Below are positions 24,537 to 39,431 of a stretch of 64,000 bases of DNA, piece after piece; position 1 is the stretch's first letter, and every line of letters starts with the position of its first letter. The stretch is from NCBI GenBank assembly GCA_964247055.1, contig OZ176055.1:868001-932000 (forward strand), written 5' to 3'. The stretch comes from Paragordius varius (Eukaryota > Nematomorpha). Made by a program: the position numbers and the translations under genes. Below the pieces are notes generated by a model. It did no database searches, was not told the DNA's origin, and worked only from the letters and a program-made list of their open reading frames with translations.

Positions 24537-25115
24537 ACTTCGATTCAAATTGGGATATCTAAATACCCCAGACTAAATTTAAATTAATATTTTTGAAAAA
24601 CTACTGAAGGAAACGGTCCCAATTTAAATTTATGCTTCTATCATGATAAATATTATATAAATATGCCAAAATATCTTGATAAAATTTTGTTTTGAAAAAA
24701 AGCTCCATCTCAAACTACTTTGACGCCATTTTTATTTTGCAAAATTTTTGCAAAATATCGTCTTTATTTAATTTTAAGGGTAAAACTGAAGCTAATTTTT
24801 TATATAAATTACATCTAACATTGATAGAAATAGAAAAAGCGATTTAGTTTGTATAATTTTCAATTTTACAATTTGACACATGCCACGTTGACGAAATTTT
24901 TACCTTTCGGTTTTAGCTTAAAATATGTAATATCAAGTATTTTTGAATAAAATTTTTTATATATTTCGGTTTAGTAATGTTAGATAAGTGAAAAATTTTG
25001 CCATGGTTTCGATTCCTTTTATATTTTTTAAAGAATTTAATTTTAAACAGGCCTAGGGTATCCAACTACCCCAATTTGAATCGAAGGACTAAAATAAGTG
25101 TGTTGTATCCAAGTG
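24537..25115 (+). repeat. MITE family C copy nested in family D
   Basis: Starts TTTAACACTTCGATTCAAAT + TGGGATATCTAAATACCCCAG and ends CCCCAATTTGAATCGAAGGA.. GTGTTGTATCCAAGTG. Its two ends are inverted repeats around GGGTATC. Family D sequence abuts both sides, and copies at 50690 and 61850 lack the insert. Confidence 0.85.
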
Positions 25116-25325
25116 ATGAAAGCATTCAGCTTTCATCAAAATATTTAAAAAAATGTGCGTAAATTTAGCCATTTTCTGATATCGAGCTATTACTAGAAAA
25201 AAGTAAATAATTTTATTATAGCATTCGTATGGGCCAAACCAAAAGCACCATGATAATACTGATACATTTTTCTATCTGATTATCCTCAGGATATTTTTTG
25301 GACGCAGTGTAAAACTGTTAATTTT
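25116..25325. repeat. family D element, right half
   Basis: CATTCAGCTTTCATCAAAAT, AAAATGTGCGTAAATTTAGC and GGGCCAAACCAAAAGCACCA match 61885-62050. The segment ends near GGACGCAGTGTAAAACTG, the family D terminus. Confidence 0.65.
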
Positions 25326-26392
25326 TATTTACAGGATATGTTTTAGTGCATTATTTTATCATCAAAAATTTCATATATAATGTACTAGTAAACATTTTTA
25401 AGGTCAATTTTTTGTTTTAAATAAAGTAATTGTTAGCCATTTTTACTGAATTCAACAACTCGATGAGAAAAGATGCTGATTAAAAGTGATGAAATTTTTT
25501 TGCAATATCACACTTTTTAAAGATATATATCAAATGTTTTAAAAATGTATTATAAATTTCGCCCACAAACGTATCACTTTTATAGTCCATTGGAATTGCC
25601 TTTAGTCACTACCATGTAATTATGTATAGAAAGAAGATCAAAATATTATATACTTTATATATCTCCCAACATATTTTTAGAGTTAAATTAAGATAAGGCC
25701 CTAACAAAACCAAAAAAGCCGAGATTATGTGGCCAAATTTATACGATACGCTATAGTGTTAAATTAACACTTCATTAATGTTGGTTTATTTTTATATCAC
25801 AAATCGATTCAAACCTCAAAAGTATATAAGATGTAAGGTCAAATTTAAAATATGCTTTCGTAAGCTTTTTAGCGCATTTTTAAAAAAAATATTAAAATAA
25901 AAAATCCTCATTTCAAACATACCCGCCATTTTTTTAATTTTATAAATGGCTGATACAACAGGCAAATAAAAATGTAAATGATTAATTTTAAAAAGCTTTC
26001 AGACTAACCAGCAAATTCTTGATATTAATTAATTTTAATATCAGCTGTCCATTTCAATGTTGTTTTGAAGATCTCCCAATTTTGGACTTTAGAAGTTAAA
26101 ACTGTAAAAAATATAAGCTTTTTTATCCATCCATTAAGACAAGTTTGATAATAATATAATTAAAACAACTAAAAAAACAGAAGTTTATTTGCATGATTAA
26201 GCTCTAAAATATAGAAATATTGGAAAATGTCGTCGCGGACCAAAAATGAAAATATAATGTATTATGATATATATTTGGATAAACATATTGTGTTTTAAAA
26301 TAAAAACAAATTTTGTGGAACCTATAATATGGGAATTGCAGCAGAAAATAAAATCTTTATATGCTTAAAGAACACTCATACTACTTAAGATT

Positions 26393-28390
26393 AAAGTGAC
26401 CAGATAGGCTGTTTTTCGCAGTACAGTACTGAGTTTTCGAAAAAAAACCGCGCCTGTACTGCGCTGACTTTTGTACTGCTTTTTGAAATATTTTTTTTAT
26501 AAATATGTTTTAATTACCATTTATTTATACAAGTTTTGTTTGTAGAATTCGATAGAGTACCCTTAGTTAAAATAAATGGTTTTTTCTGTAAAAAACTATG
26601 GCCTTTAATTTTAATATTTTATTTTCTGCTCTAATTATATATGGAGTTTTGGACCGGCCAAATCGCTTATGAATGCAGCCATTCGCGAAGTGGCGAAATT
26701 ATCAATATCAGACTCCAGATTTAGGCCAATCTTTCACTCAGGGCTTCCGCAAACATAAGTTTCAGCTAAATTAATTTATTTGAGTTTACTCTAATTATAA
26801 TTATCAAACAGAAAATTTTTATATTTCCGCAACATATTATTTTTAAAATTCATTAAATTTGGTTTCGATATAACCTTTTTATTTCTAGGAATAAAACAAC
26901 TTTTTTATGTTTTGGGTGGGAGGTATGTTCCTTAATTTTTTGATTCCCTAAACCTTAATTTTTAGCCAGTTTTCTTTTCATTCTTTTGTGCATAAACAAT
27001 AGACCTATTTTAATTTTGGCATATACACACACACATAATAATTTTTTTATTAATCCTTTTCATTTTAATTTTCTTTTCCGTGCCTTTTCCTATAAACAAA
27101 ATATGGACTATGGAAAAAACACAACTCATAATAGATGCCTTGAAAGCAATTGTAATATTCAAAAATACAGAGAAAATTGTGAAGCTTTTTAGATAAAATT
27201 TCGCAAAACCATAAATTATTGGGACAAATACATAAATCTGAAAAATATATATAATTTATTATTTTTAGATATTATTACTATTATAATATAAAAAAATAAT
27301 TATTTATTAATAATTATGTCAAGTCACATACCATTGATTATGTAGACTCAAAACTACTTGAATTATTTTTGAATTTTACACTGTGGCAAAGTCGGCATTT
27401 GAATAATTTTCTATCCATTCACCTATCTTTTTTTCATTAACGCATAGTTTTACCTGCTGTCAAATAGTAATTTTTAATAAAAAGCTATGGAAGAGAACTT
27501 TGATAAGATCGTGTGTGAATGATTTTATCTACAAGGCAACATCTTATAAAAACCAGATATATTGTTTCCCTCTATTTTCATTATCGTATATTGGTAATTA
27601 TATTGTTTTTGAAAATTAGTCTTTTTTAAAAAAAACATACCATTATAATATCTATATTTATAAAAATGGAAAGTAGTGGCTTGGTGATCTATTTCCGGGA
27701 AACCGGTCATTCAAATCCAAATGTCGAAAAAATATAATCATTAATGAATGTTCCAACAATCGCTTCGCCCTTTTTTTAAATTTAGGCCCCCAGTTCGGGC
27801 CTACCCCGTGTAAAAAACGGTGTTTTTGAAAACAGAAGTCCACAAAAATCATGTCTTAGAGAGAATTTTCTGGAAAACGCGTTGGACCATTCAATTTCAA
27901 ATATGATATTTGTTTACTTTTTTCGATTGCGCCGAACATAATCGGCTCGTTTTTTCATTTAAGGCTTTTACCCGCTCCTCCCGTAAAATGCCATTTTTTC
28001 AAAAAAATTCAAAAGTATTTTTGAATCTATTTTTAGCCCAAGCAAACAATATATTAGTATGAATGCACCGTTTAAATTACTATGAGATCATAGCTAATAA
28101 ATAATGTTTCGAAATAATCCACATATGTAGATCATTTTATTGTCCCTTTTTTCAAATAGCCCCCCCCCCCGTCGGAAGGACTTCCTCGGGCTGCGTGGCA
28201 GCACTTATATGTACATACATTTATATTAAATTTTTAATGAATTTATTGTTGGATATTTTAATTGTTTCTAATGAGCTTATAAATAGTGAACAATATCATT
28301 TAATATAAAACACTGAAAATCCGGTTAAAAAATAGGCAAAGTATGTTTTAATTTTGTACTGCGCCAGGGTTATTAATATCTGGTCACATT
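26393..28390. mobile_element. ~2-kb DNA transposon flanked by a 10-bp direct repeat
   Basis: ACTTAAGATT occurs at 26383-26392 and again at 28391-28400. The termini AAAGTGACCAGATA and TATCTGGTCACATT are inverted repeats with one mismatch. Inside each end lies a GTACTGCGC / GCGC.TGTACTGC block. No transposase is readable, so it is non-autonomous or decayed. It contains a C10 run near 28160. A duplication of this size would suit a Mutator-like element, but the short inverted repeat does not decide the superfamily. Confidence 0.7.
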
Positions 28391-29032
28391 ACTTAAGATT
28401 TTCATCAAAATTTTGATAATACAATATATATGTATATATAACCTATCGCGAAAATTTTACGTCAAATATTTATAGATATTAGCGACATCAAAATATATTG
28501 AAAAAGTTTTTAATTTAAATTACAATTATGCGGTTAATTTCATGTCTCTACCATTAATGTTTTAAAATGTATCCGATTGGATAAAAGGTAAAATATTACA
28601 TTTGTAATTACAGAAATAGTTATACATTAGCAACAATGGCAAACTTTTTCCCTTAAATTAAATAAATTCAGGGGTGTCGTTAATACAATGTTTCATTATT
28701 ATACATTAGAATTTATTAGATTTCACAAGGTATAAATGTGTGTTTTGTTTAACATTAAATGTTTGTTTTTCAATAATCTATTTATATCTGATAAATGAGG
28801 AAGTTAGGGGATGTGGGGGGGACATAGAGATTTTTATCCAATTTTAACCTTATAAATTGTGGATGTAATTTAATTTATATATTTATATATAATAATTTAA
28901 CTAAAAAAGACTAATTATAAATGTGTTGTATGTGTAATTATTAATATTTTGAGTATTTTTATACCATTACTATATAATAAAATTGGACCTTACATGAATA
29001 TATATATATATATATTGCTAAAATATAATTAA

Positions 29033-29267
29033 TTACACGGTAAAATATATCATGATAAATATGGCTAATGAGATAATTATAACAACGTTTGCTTTAATAA
29101 AAAATTCGGTTAAAGGCCTCTGTTTAAGTGATTGAATTTTAAGAAGTCGTTGAATATCCCGTTCCCGTTTAATGCGCGCCAATTCAACTTTACTCGAGGG
29201 ATTCAAGGAATTTATTATTTCATCTAAATGTGAAAAAAAAACATTTAAAATTTGGTCTTTGTGAGTT

Positions 29268-29298
<31 letters not shown>

Positions 29299-31352
29299 TA
29301 AGTTAAAATGATAGATATGAATATTTACAGTTAAAATTGAAATTGTACGGACAAAAGGTAAAAATATAAAGACAAATATTTTTTACTAAAAGGCAACAAC
29401 CATACTTTTTGAATTTTGATAATTTTTATAATGTAACTCATTGTTTCAAACTATAAAGTAGGAAATAAAGGTGTAAATTTTTAACATAAGCAATTATGTA
29501 ATATACGCCTGAAAAAGTATTTAAAAAAATTTGTCTTAATATTTTAAGTTTTGTCCGTATAATTTCAATTTTTACTGTAATATACAGTAAAGATTAATAT
29601 TGGTGTAATATAAGTAAAAAAATTAAATAATATTTATAAGAGAAAACATATATTTTAAAATCCTTTATTTTTAGACGTAAAATGATTAATATAATTTGTG
29701 AGACCCCTTTAACCAATATTAAACAATCCATTGGCTCTGTGAAAAATAAAAAGTGTGGTTAGTTTTATAAAACTATATACATTATTCCTTTTCACAACAT
29801 TTTACATTATAAAACTTATTCAATTCAAAAATTAATTGCAAATATTTATAATATTTTAAATTTAAGTAACCATTTAATCCATTTGATAATTCATTGTCTG
29901 TGACCAATTCAATTTCCTCAGTCTCTAATCCCAGGAACCAATTCCAAGCTTTGAGCAAAATGTCTTTCAAAATAATTTTTTCATCTGGCTGGTTGTTTAC
30001 GTTGTTGTTTTCATTGTGATTTCGATCTAATATGCTATTCATATTCTTTTTTTCTTCGAGATTATATGGTTTTTGGGTCTTATTTCCCTAATTTAATATA
30101 GGATTTAAAAATTTTAATTTATAAATATTCAATTAAAACATTTTTTTCATATATCTATATACCTACCTTCCCATAAAAATTATTGGACGTTTGGGATAAT
30201 AAATCGACATTGGGTTGTTCTACAATGTAAATAATAAATGTTAAAATTATATTGCGTCTTCGAAAAAAGATATACTTAATCAATATATAAATTATTAAAA
30301 TCTTACTTTCTGATAGAATTTGAGCATATTCAGATGAAATTTTCCCTATTTCAACGTTATGGGCCATGGGGCTAGTTTTTGTCAATAATCCAATGCGGGA
30401 AGCATTTGAAAAGCTTGACATGGCTGAAATATTATTATTACTTTCATTTTTAGGGATGTTTTCATCCATTTTATTACTATTGCTGCTAATATTACGATCA
30501 TTTAATGATTGATAATTAGGGTGAATATGTTTTTTAGTTTCAATCCCTGTATCGTAATGGTTTAAGTCACTTTGTGGTTGTGGTTTTTGTTGCATAATGT
30601 ATGATTGCATGCCTTTAGTTGAAAAAACAGGAAATATAAAATTAATCATATTAAACCGTATATTTGCAAATCAGTTGTTAATTAGATACACCATTTATTC
30701 AATTCCATTTGACCCTAAAAATAAATTATGTATGTTTTCGGGCTAATATAATTCATCATCATTAATATAAAATAGATCTTTATAGCTAAGTTTATATTTT
30801 CAGTATTATTCTAATTTCAAACTAAAGTTTATATTTTAAAAATATATAAAAATTAGGTGATTTTTAATCTTAAAAAAAACAAAATTTATTTAGGGTGAAT
30901 TTGAATTTCCCGAGGGTGAATTTGAATTGTTCAAGGGTGAATTCGAACTGTAAATGCAATCCTATAAATTAGTCTAACTTTTAAAATAGAACCCGATTAA
31001 ATTAGTAAAATTAAAGTTTTTACTGAAATTTAAACATAACAAATGCTTTATTGATTTGAAAACTTTGTAGTAAAAATGGAAATAACTTTCTTAACTACAA
31101 CAATATGAAATCTAAAATTTATGATTAAAATTTATGATTTAAAGAAAAACCAATAGTGCCGCCATTGGGAAAATCGCCCGAGGATTTAAATTCCTCACCA
31201 AATTGGTAATCATCTCCTTTTATTATATCATCATATTTTTCAGGTTTTAATGATGCTTGAATCTCTTTGTAAGGCACCGTATCAAGATCATCCGTTAAAA
31301 ATCGTGTCCAATATGTCGTACGTATAAGCTTTACGATATAAAATAGAAAATA

Positions 31353-31388
<36 letters not shown>

Positions 31389-33972
31389 AACATTAAAAAA
31401 AATAGCTTTATTTAGATTTATTCCCCCCTAAATTACAGTAAGAGTTAATAAGAACTAGTTTTTTTTGCTAGATGCATAATGGAGTTTTTTTTGCTTTTTC
31501 TCACTATTCACCAATAATAATAATGATGCATTTATATCAGGAATGCCCAACACAAACATATCTTCGAAGCCGCTTTAGTTTTTTTTTAAATTTATTTTGA
31601 GCCCAATGTTGGATGATATATCTTCTAAATAATTGTACATATTTGACTGATATCCAATTTTTTATTTTTTTAAACATATTTAGAGAATTTTTGCTACCGA
31701 ATAAAGCATGTTGGACATCCCTATAAAAAACTAGCAATGTATTGTTAATCATACCGTATAAAAACCCTTCGACTTCATACAAACTCTTATGAATATTCAA
31801 TATACTCTTTATTAAAAATACTCTACTTTTAAAATAAATTGATTTTTAGCATTAGCATAAAATGTCCAATGTACTAAATAATAGTGACAGAAAGGAAATA
31901 TATGTGGCAAGTACATGTTTTTTGAGCGGTTTTGCCGTCCACAAACTGATGATGATGGCAGAGACCACAGTGATCCAAAACAGTATGGCAGCGAAATACA
32001 GGAAATGTACGTGAGATATGATGGCTGGTTGTTTTCTTTCTGTTGTGTTCCCACACGCGGCAGGTTGATAAATGAGATCTAGGATCATACGCAAAATACC
32101 CACAGTCAGTCCTATCATAAGACTCCAGAACGCACCCTAAAACATCATATGTTAAGCAAAATATGAAATTGTAAAATTTTGCAAATATTACGAAAAAATT
32201 TCACTTGATACCTACAATCATGTTGTTTGAATATCGATAAAAATTTAAATAGTTTCATATTTATTTTCATAGTAAAATATTGGAGAAGCTATATGTAAAC
32301 TAAGTTTGATAAATTAGAAATGTGCAAAATTGTATAAAGTTCTCTTTATGTTAAAAACCATTGATAAATGCCAAATTTCATGAATTACATATTCCAATTT
32401 CATATTTATTAACAAGTTAATAAAATTATTGTTATGGTTTAATAAAGGTTAATAATAGTGTATTATGGCATCATTGCAAGTTGATCAAGTAATTTTCAAA
32501 CGCAAATATTTATCATCAAACTTAGATAAAAACATATCAATTATATAGCTCAAATTTAGTTTTGAATTCACCCAAATTTCATATGTCTAAAGGTTCGACA
32601 AACTTTAATACATTTTAAAAATTGCATGAAAATCAAAATAAATCTTACCTTTTCATTACAACGAGGCCAAAGGACAGCTAATAAAAATACAGCAGCTATC
32701 GGAGGTGCTAAGTAAGAACCAACACTTTGTATGTAAATGTAGAGTTGACCGCCTTGGAAAGTTTTTATAACTGGGATCCAAACTATACTAGCGGCTACCA
32801 TTATAAGGACAAATACTCTGAAATCATATATACATATATAATTTACCATTTACAATTCGAATCCTCGAACAATTCAAGATAACCCTCAAAAAATTCAAAT
32901 TTACTTTTGTACAATTCAAGATAACCCTCGAACAATTTAAATTCACTCTCGAACAATTCAAATTCACCCTAAAAATACAGGCTTAAATATTTTATTTTTA
33001 ATATGAAATATAGCTTTATGGCTTAGTTTATTATTTTTTTTCACTATTATTTTAATTATAAACAAAACTTCATTTTTTAAAATATAAAAAAATATAAATA
33101 CTATTTAATCTAAAAAATACATATTTTATTTTAGGGTGAATATGAATTGTCCAGGGTAAATATTAATTGTTCAAGTGTGTACTAAAGCGTAAATGGTATA
33201 TCATAATTTTTATTCTGAAATCTTGTAAAATCAAGAACATTTTAATTATATCAAACAATTATCGATTCTTAGATTATAAAAGGATTTTTTTTATTTCAAA
33301 TATATTAGGCTTAAATATAAATTTTATAAACTATATGGTAACAAAAATAATGTTTGGAGAAAAATTTATAATATTATATAACCACCTATGTATTTTTTAA
33401 AATAGAAATTAAATTGAAATTATAAGGACAAAACAAATTAATAAAAACAAATCCTTTCACAAGACATCCATACTATTTCAAATTTTGATCCCTAAATAAA
33501 CACTTTAATTTACATTGGTAAAATTTAAAATTGAGTCATACATTTCAATTTCAGACTGTGCCATATCAAATGAGAGGAGATATTTAAAATTATGCTTGTT
33601 GTTTTATGAAAAAATATTTGTCTTTATATTTTTAGTTATTGTCCGTATAATTTCAATTTTTACTGTATTATTAGGATTGATAAATTTTTAAGATTGATAA
33701 ATTTAATAAACATTTAGGTAAAAAGGTCAGGTAAAAGAATCTATAAAATAAAAGATTTTTGATTTTATACAACCAACCACCTATTAAATTAATTTTTTCT
33801 ACAATATTAGTGTATGATACGGGTAGTGAAATATGGAGTTTGCCCTTATACTTATTTTAAAAAACAATCAAATTCATATAAACAATATCCAAGAAGTCTA
33901 GGGTATATGGCTACTTTTATAAAACTATTGGCACAGTTCATCTTTAGACTGCGGCTTTGCAAAAAAAATTTT

Positions 33973-34026
<54 letters not shown>

Positions 34027-37000
34027 TTAAATATTTTATTAATTAACCTTGTTACTGTAATACTGTGATTAATTATCCTTATATAAGCAAATTTTACCGA
34101 TACTAACCATTTTTATCAACTAAGCACTTTTAAACATACATGTTGATTCATTTTTTGATTTTATTATTATTAAACATACTTTTCATGAAATATTACAAAA
34201 ATTGCATATAAATGAGTTTTGTTATTGATTATTAAATTTTGACATAATACTTTTTTAACCATACTTTGCCGGTATCATCAATATTATTAAAATTAAATAT
34301 ACTATTAATTTTAAATTTTAAATGCTTAAATACATTTATTAATCATAATTTATTGCTGTATTAATTTTAATTTATTTCAATTAATTAATCATTTAGTTAC
34401 ATTTAAATAAATTTTATTTTAATCCGCATACCTTCCAACAATCATAAGTTCTCTGACTGAAGCATTTCGCCTCAATTTGTGCCAAATATCAATGGTAAAT
34501 AGTGTGGCAGAACTGTTAAAAACTGAAGCTAAATCGCTCATAAGTGCGGCGAGCATTACGCTAAACATTATACCTTTCATACCTAGAAGCGAAAAAAAAG
34601 TATACCATTTACCCTTAAAATTCACCCTTAAACAATTCGAATTTAACCCCTGAACAATTTAAATTCACCCTAAAATAAATTATGTGTTTTTGAAATTAAA
34701 AATCACCTATATTTTTAAAATAAAATTAGTTTGAAATTAAAACAATACTAAAAAAATAAAAAACTAAGATATTAAATACCTTTCATATTAATAATGATTT
34801 ATATTATCCCGAAAACACATAATATAAATTGTTCAAGGGTGAATTTGAATTATTCGAGGGTGAATTTCAAAAGAGTAAATATGATTTGTAAATGGTATAT
34901 TTAAAAATAATATTTTAAAAAAAGTTGGAAATTGGTTGTAAATCTTAATACGTCGCTAAAGTAATTTTTTGCTTTTTTAACATTGTACGCATAAATATAT
35001 AAATTTAATGCTAAATATTTAAATTATCTTACTTGAGTAAAAACCTATTTTTTATGATTTTTTATAAAAGTTTCAAAGTTATTAAAAAATCATAATCTAT
35101 TTACTGAAAAGAAAATGAAATATATTTGTACACTTAAATTTATAAACTTAAAAATAATTTTTTTGAATATATAAAAAATATTTTTTTCAAAAATTAGAAA
35201 AAACTTTTACCAGGAGGTAAGATATCAAAAGCCATAAGAGGATATGCTATATTGGCACAACTGACGCGATTCCCACAAATTCGCTCACATTTATCTGGGT
35301 TCGAACAGGCTACCAAATCTACAGTAAAAAGCGGAATTATACGGACAAAAATCATAAAAATATAAAGACAAATATTTTTTAAAAGAAACCCCACTTTTAT
35401 CTTGTTTTGAATATGACTCATTATTTGACAAGATACACAATCAATTTACATAAATAATTTTTAATGGAAGAATTAAGGTTTAAAAAAGTATAATTAGTTA
35501 CCTTTTAGAAAAAATATTTCTCTTTATTTGATTAATGTTTTGTGCGTATAATTTTAGTTTAATTTCTGTAGTATATGCAAAAAAAAGATAGTTTTGAGTT
35601 ACAATCAGTTGCAGAATTCAAATTTTCTCGAATGCTAAATAATCAATTTTATGTCAAAATTCAAAAAGAATAAAACTCTCTAAACCTACCATTTTTTACC
35701 AAAATATATCCTCATGACAGACAAACTAACTTTGCATATAAGGTAAAATCAATGCATTTTTATAATAATTAATGAATAAATAAAATTGAATATAGATAAA
35801 TCGTTTTTTTTCCAAAGGCAACTTATTAAACATTTTTTATATATAACTTATTGTCTCGGATTATAAAATAGAGATGTTAATGAATTTAATAAATTGTATA
35901 TTTAAAAGATTATATAGAAAAAAATTATTAAAAATGTATGACAATCTCAAAAAAAATATTTTCAAGTTTTCCTCGATGTTTATAATTTTAATTATTACGG
36001 GTAATATTTGTAATTAAACCCCACCATATATAATCCTTAAATTATATTTTCTATATAACCTAATCTAGTATATAATTATTGTAATATAATATAATAAAAT
36101 CTCCTTATTTCGCAAATCCAAAATAACCAGGGTAAGTAATTCGAAAAAATTCATTTTTAAAATAAATTTATTTTAATCAACAAAATAAATACCGGTATAT
36201 AAAACGCGTGCAGCCATGCCCGGAATTATCAAGAGAAAGAGTGGAAGCAATTTCAAATATCCGACAAAAACGGTCCCCCCTTGTGCGTGAGATAAACTTT
36301 TAGCAGCTAAGGCACGTTGAACCATCATCTATATAAATTATTTAATTTATTTCACAAAAAAAAATGTTAAATGTATATACTGTAAAAATTGTAAGCAAAA
36401 ATAAAATTGTTAAATTTTAATCTATACCATTTACAGTTCAAATTCACCCTTGAACAATTATTCAAGTTCACCCTAAAATAAATTCTGTATTTTTAAGATT
36501 AAAAATTACCTATACTTTTTATATTTTTAAAAAAAGAAATTACAATTAAAATTAATATTATACTGAAAAAATAATAAACTATGCCATAAGAATATATTTC
36601 TTATTCATGATGAGTTATTTAAGTTCGAAAAGACATAATTTATTTTTTATGAATTGTTGAAGGATGAATTTGAATTGTAAATGGTATATTTTTTTCATTG
36701 TTTATTTTGGATATCATTATTCTTCAAGTAAAATTTAATAAAATTTTATAAAAATTAAAAAATAAGTAAGTTTATATTTTTTTATAAAAAAGTTCATGAG
36801 GGATAATGACACATATATTTTTTAGTATAACTTAAAACAAAAAATAAATCTATTTTTATCTCTGAAACTTAGATTAAGAAATTAAAAAAGATATATTTGT
36901 AAAAACTAAAAGACACATATTTTTTAAAGGGACCATATCTTTTAACCCTTGATTTTCTCAATAATACAGTTAATCTACCATTTACACAAATTCACCCTCG

Positions 37001-38936
37001 AACAATTTAAACCTAAAAATAAATTATGTATTTTCGAACAATATAACAACTCATTATTATAATGAAATATATCTTTATGGCATAGTTTATTATTTTTTCA
37101 GTTTATTTTAATTTAGAACAAAATTTTATTTATTAAAAATATATAAAAATATAGGTAATTTTTAATCTTAAAAAAACATACAAATTATTTGAGAATGAAT
37201 TCGAGGGTGAATTTGAATTGTTCAAGGGTGAATTTGAATTGTAAATGGTGCATATGAAAGAGTGTCTATTCCACATTAAACCCAAAAGAATAAACTAAAT
37301 CAAGTTTTAAAAACATGACTAACTATTTGTTATAAAACTCTACTGTATTCTAAATAATCAACATTTTTAACAAAAAAAAACTCAAAATTTCAATAGCAAA
37401 CTTTTTTATATCTAAACTCAAAAACATGATTAACTATTTGTTATAAAACTCTATTGTCCTTTAAATACTCAACATTTCTTAACAAAAAAAACCTCAAAAA
37501 TTTAATTAAATTTTTTTATATCCAAAATCAAAGCAATAAACTTACTTGATCAGTACACCAATACCAAAGGGAAACGGTGGTTTGACCCAAAAAAATGCCT
37601 AACCAGGGAACATCACTCGTCCAAGGATTTCGTAAAATTTTCCAACTATCTGCGCGTGGAAGTCCACACCCTTTAGCTAGGTAGGGAGAAATTTCGATTG
37701 TTGTTTGATTGTCCTTAAAAAAAATTGGGTTAATCTAATAGGAAAGATTGAATTTTTTATACAACATTTAAAAAAATCATATTACACAACTAAAAACTAA
37801 AAGATATTCGATTTTTGTAAAAATATCTAACCATGTTTTTAAAACCTTGATTTTTTTAATTATAACTGATTGTTTTAACTATAAAATATGAAATAGAAAT
37901 GTATATTGGTAACACAATTCATTTATATTAAACGATTATTTTTATATAATTATTATAGGATAAATTAAGGTTTAAAAAAGTATGGGGTTGTTTTTTAAAA
38001 AAAATATTTATTTTTATACGTTTTGTCCGTATAATTTCAAATAAAAAATAGGGGAAATCGCAGCAAATAATACAAAATATAAAAAGTAAATGAAAATTTT
38101 CAAAAAAAAAAATATTAAACCGTGTCTTTTAAACTTTTTATTTTTTTAACATAACTTATAGTTTTGGGTTGCAAAATAGAGATATAAATTGGTAATACAC
38201 TCAATTATACATATCAATATTGTAATTTGCATGGTTTATATGACAAAAAATAATGATTAATTTTTATAAAAAATAATTTTGACTTTTAATTTTACATTTC
38301 ATCTTTATAATTTTGTTAATTTTTATTTCCTATAAAGCTATTTTTTCAATAATTTAGAAAATTACCTATTAACTTTGGGTGCGATAAGTAAGCATAATGT
38401 ATTAATAATTATTATTTATCTCTTACTTACATCTACCTACAAAAGGAAAAACTTGAATTTTAGTAACAAAAACTGCAGAGAAATCCACAAAAATAACTAA
38501 AAACTAAATATTAGCAATTAGTATAAGATAAAAAAATAATTTAAATATTTTTACCTGTTGACTAGATTGATTATTGAATGTTTGAACTAAAAAAGTATTT
38601 TCAAAACTGGTTGGAATGGCATTCATATACTTGTAACGGAGGGCTTGAAATCCGCCCACTTTCTTAACACCTTAAGCATGAAAGTTAAAATTATAAAGAC
38701 AAAACCTCAAATTTATAAAAGTAAAAATATTTGTTTTTAAAAAATGGCGACTATACTTTTTGTGAAACTTGATTTTATAAATCGTAGCTGTATAATTATT
38801 GTAAAAATATTTAGTAAAATTTATTACCAATTCTTATTTGGCAACACAAAAAAATAAGTTATATTAAACATAATCAGGCTTTTATAAAATATGATATATT
38901 TTAAAAAAAATTATTTTGGATATGTTTTAACTTTTG

Positions 38937-38987
<51 letters not shown>

Positions 38988-39395
38988 CAAGTAAGAAAAC
39001 CATTTTTTAATATTATTAACCTTAGTTTTTTATGGTTTTTTAACAAAAAAAATAATTGTAATTTTTTTCATGAAATTTATATCCAAATTTCCCACCAACA
39101 ACCCAAAATTTTTGATAATTTTTTCATGGAAGATAAAATTTAAAATACTAAAGGAATGCCATTAAAATAAATACATTTATATAAGTTATATTAATTTTCT
39201 TTTAACTTGACTTTCGTTAGTCATTTGGTAAAATTTGTGTAATTTATTTTATATTTACAAATGTTAATAATTGCCAAAGACAGACTACTTTGTATATACA
39301 CCAAAACGATTTCATCCTAATAAACATTTTCCATTTTAAATAAAATAAAACTTGATTATAAAAATATCAGATCCATTTAATAATAAATTTATCAC

Positions 39396-39431
<36 letters not shown>

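Larger units (their letters stand above)
21660..29032. other. 7.4-kb gene-poor repeat zone
   Basis: No host gene is supported between the BMP receptor and the transporter. It contains family C MITEs (22790-23393 and 24537-25115), family D fragments, a ~2 kb DNA transposon (26393-28390) and several TA runs (for example 22950-22969, 24234-24254, 28999-29014). Unseen 5' exons of the receptor gene could lie near its right end. Confidence 0.6.

Noticed and set aside
31812-32118. Additional minus-strand frames in the transporter exon 31915-32136
   Set aside because: Only the frame with [18 protein letters not shown] continues the SGLT alignment; the others are shadows.
38934-39143. Frames starting with Ile-Tyr repeats over TA runs (also 33814-34068, 60180-60368)
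   Set aside because: They are translations of (TA)n microsatellites and adjoining AT-rich DNA.
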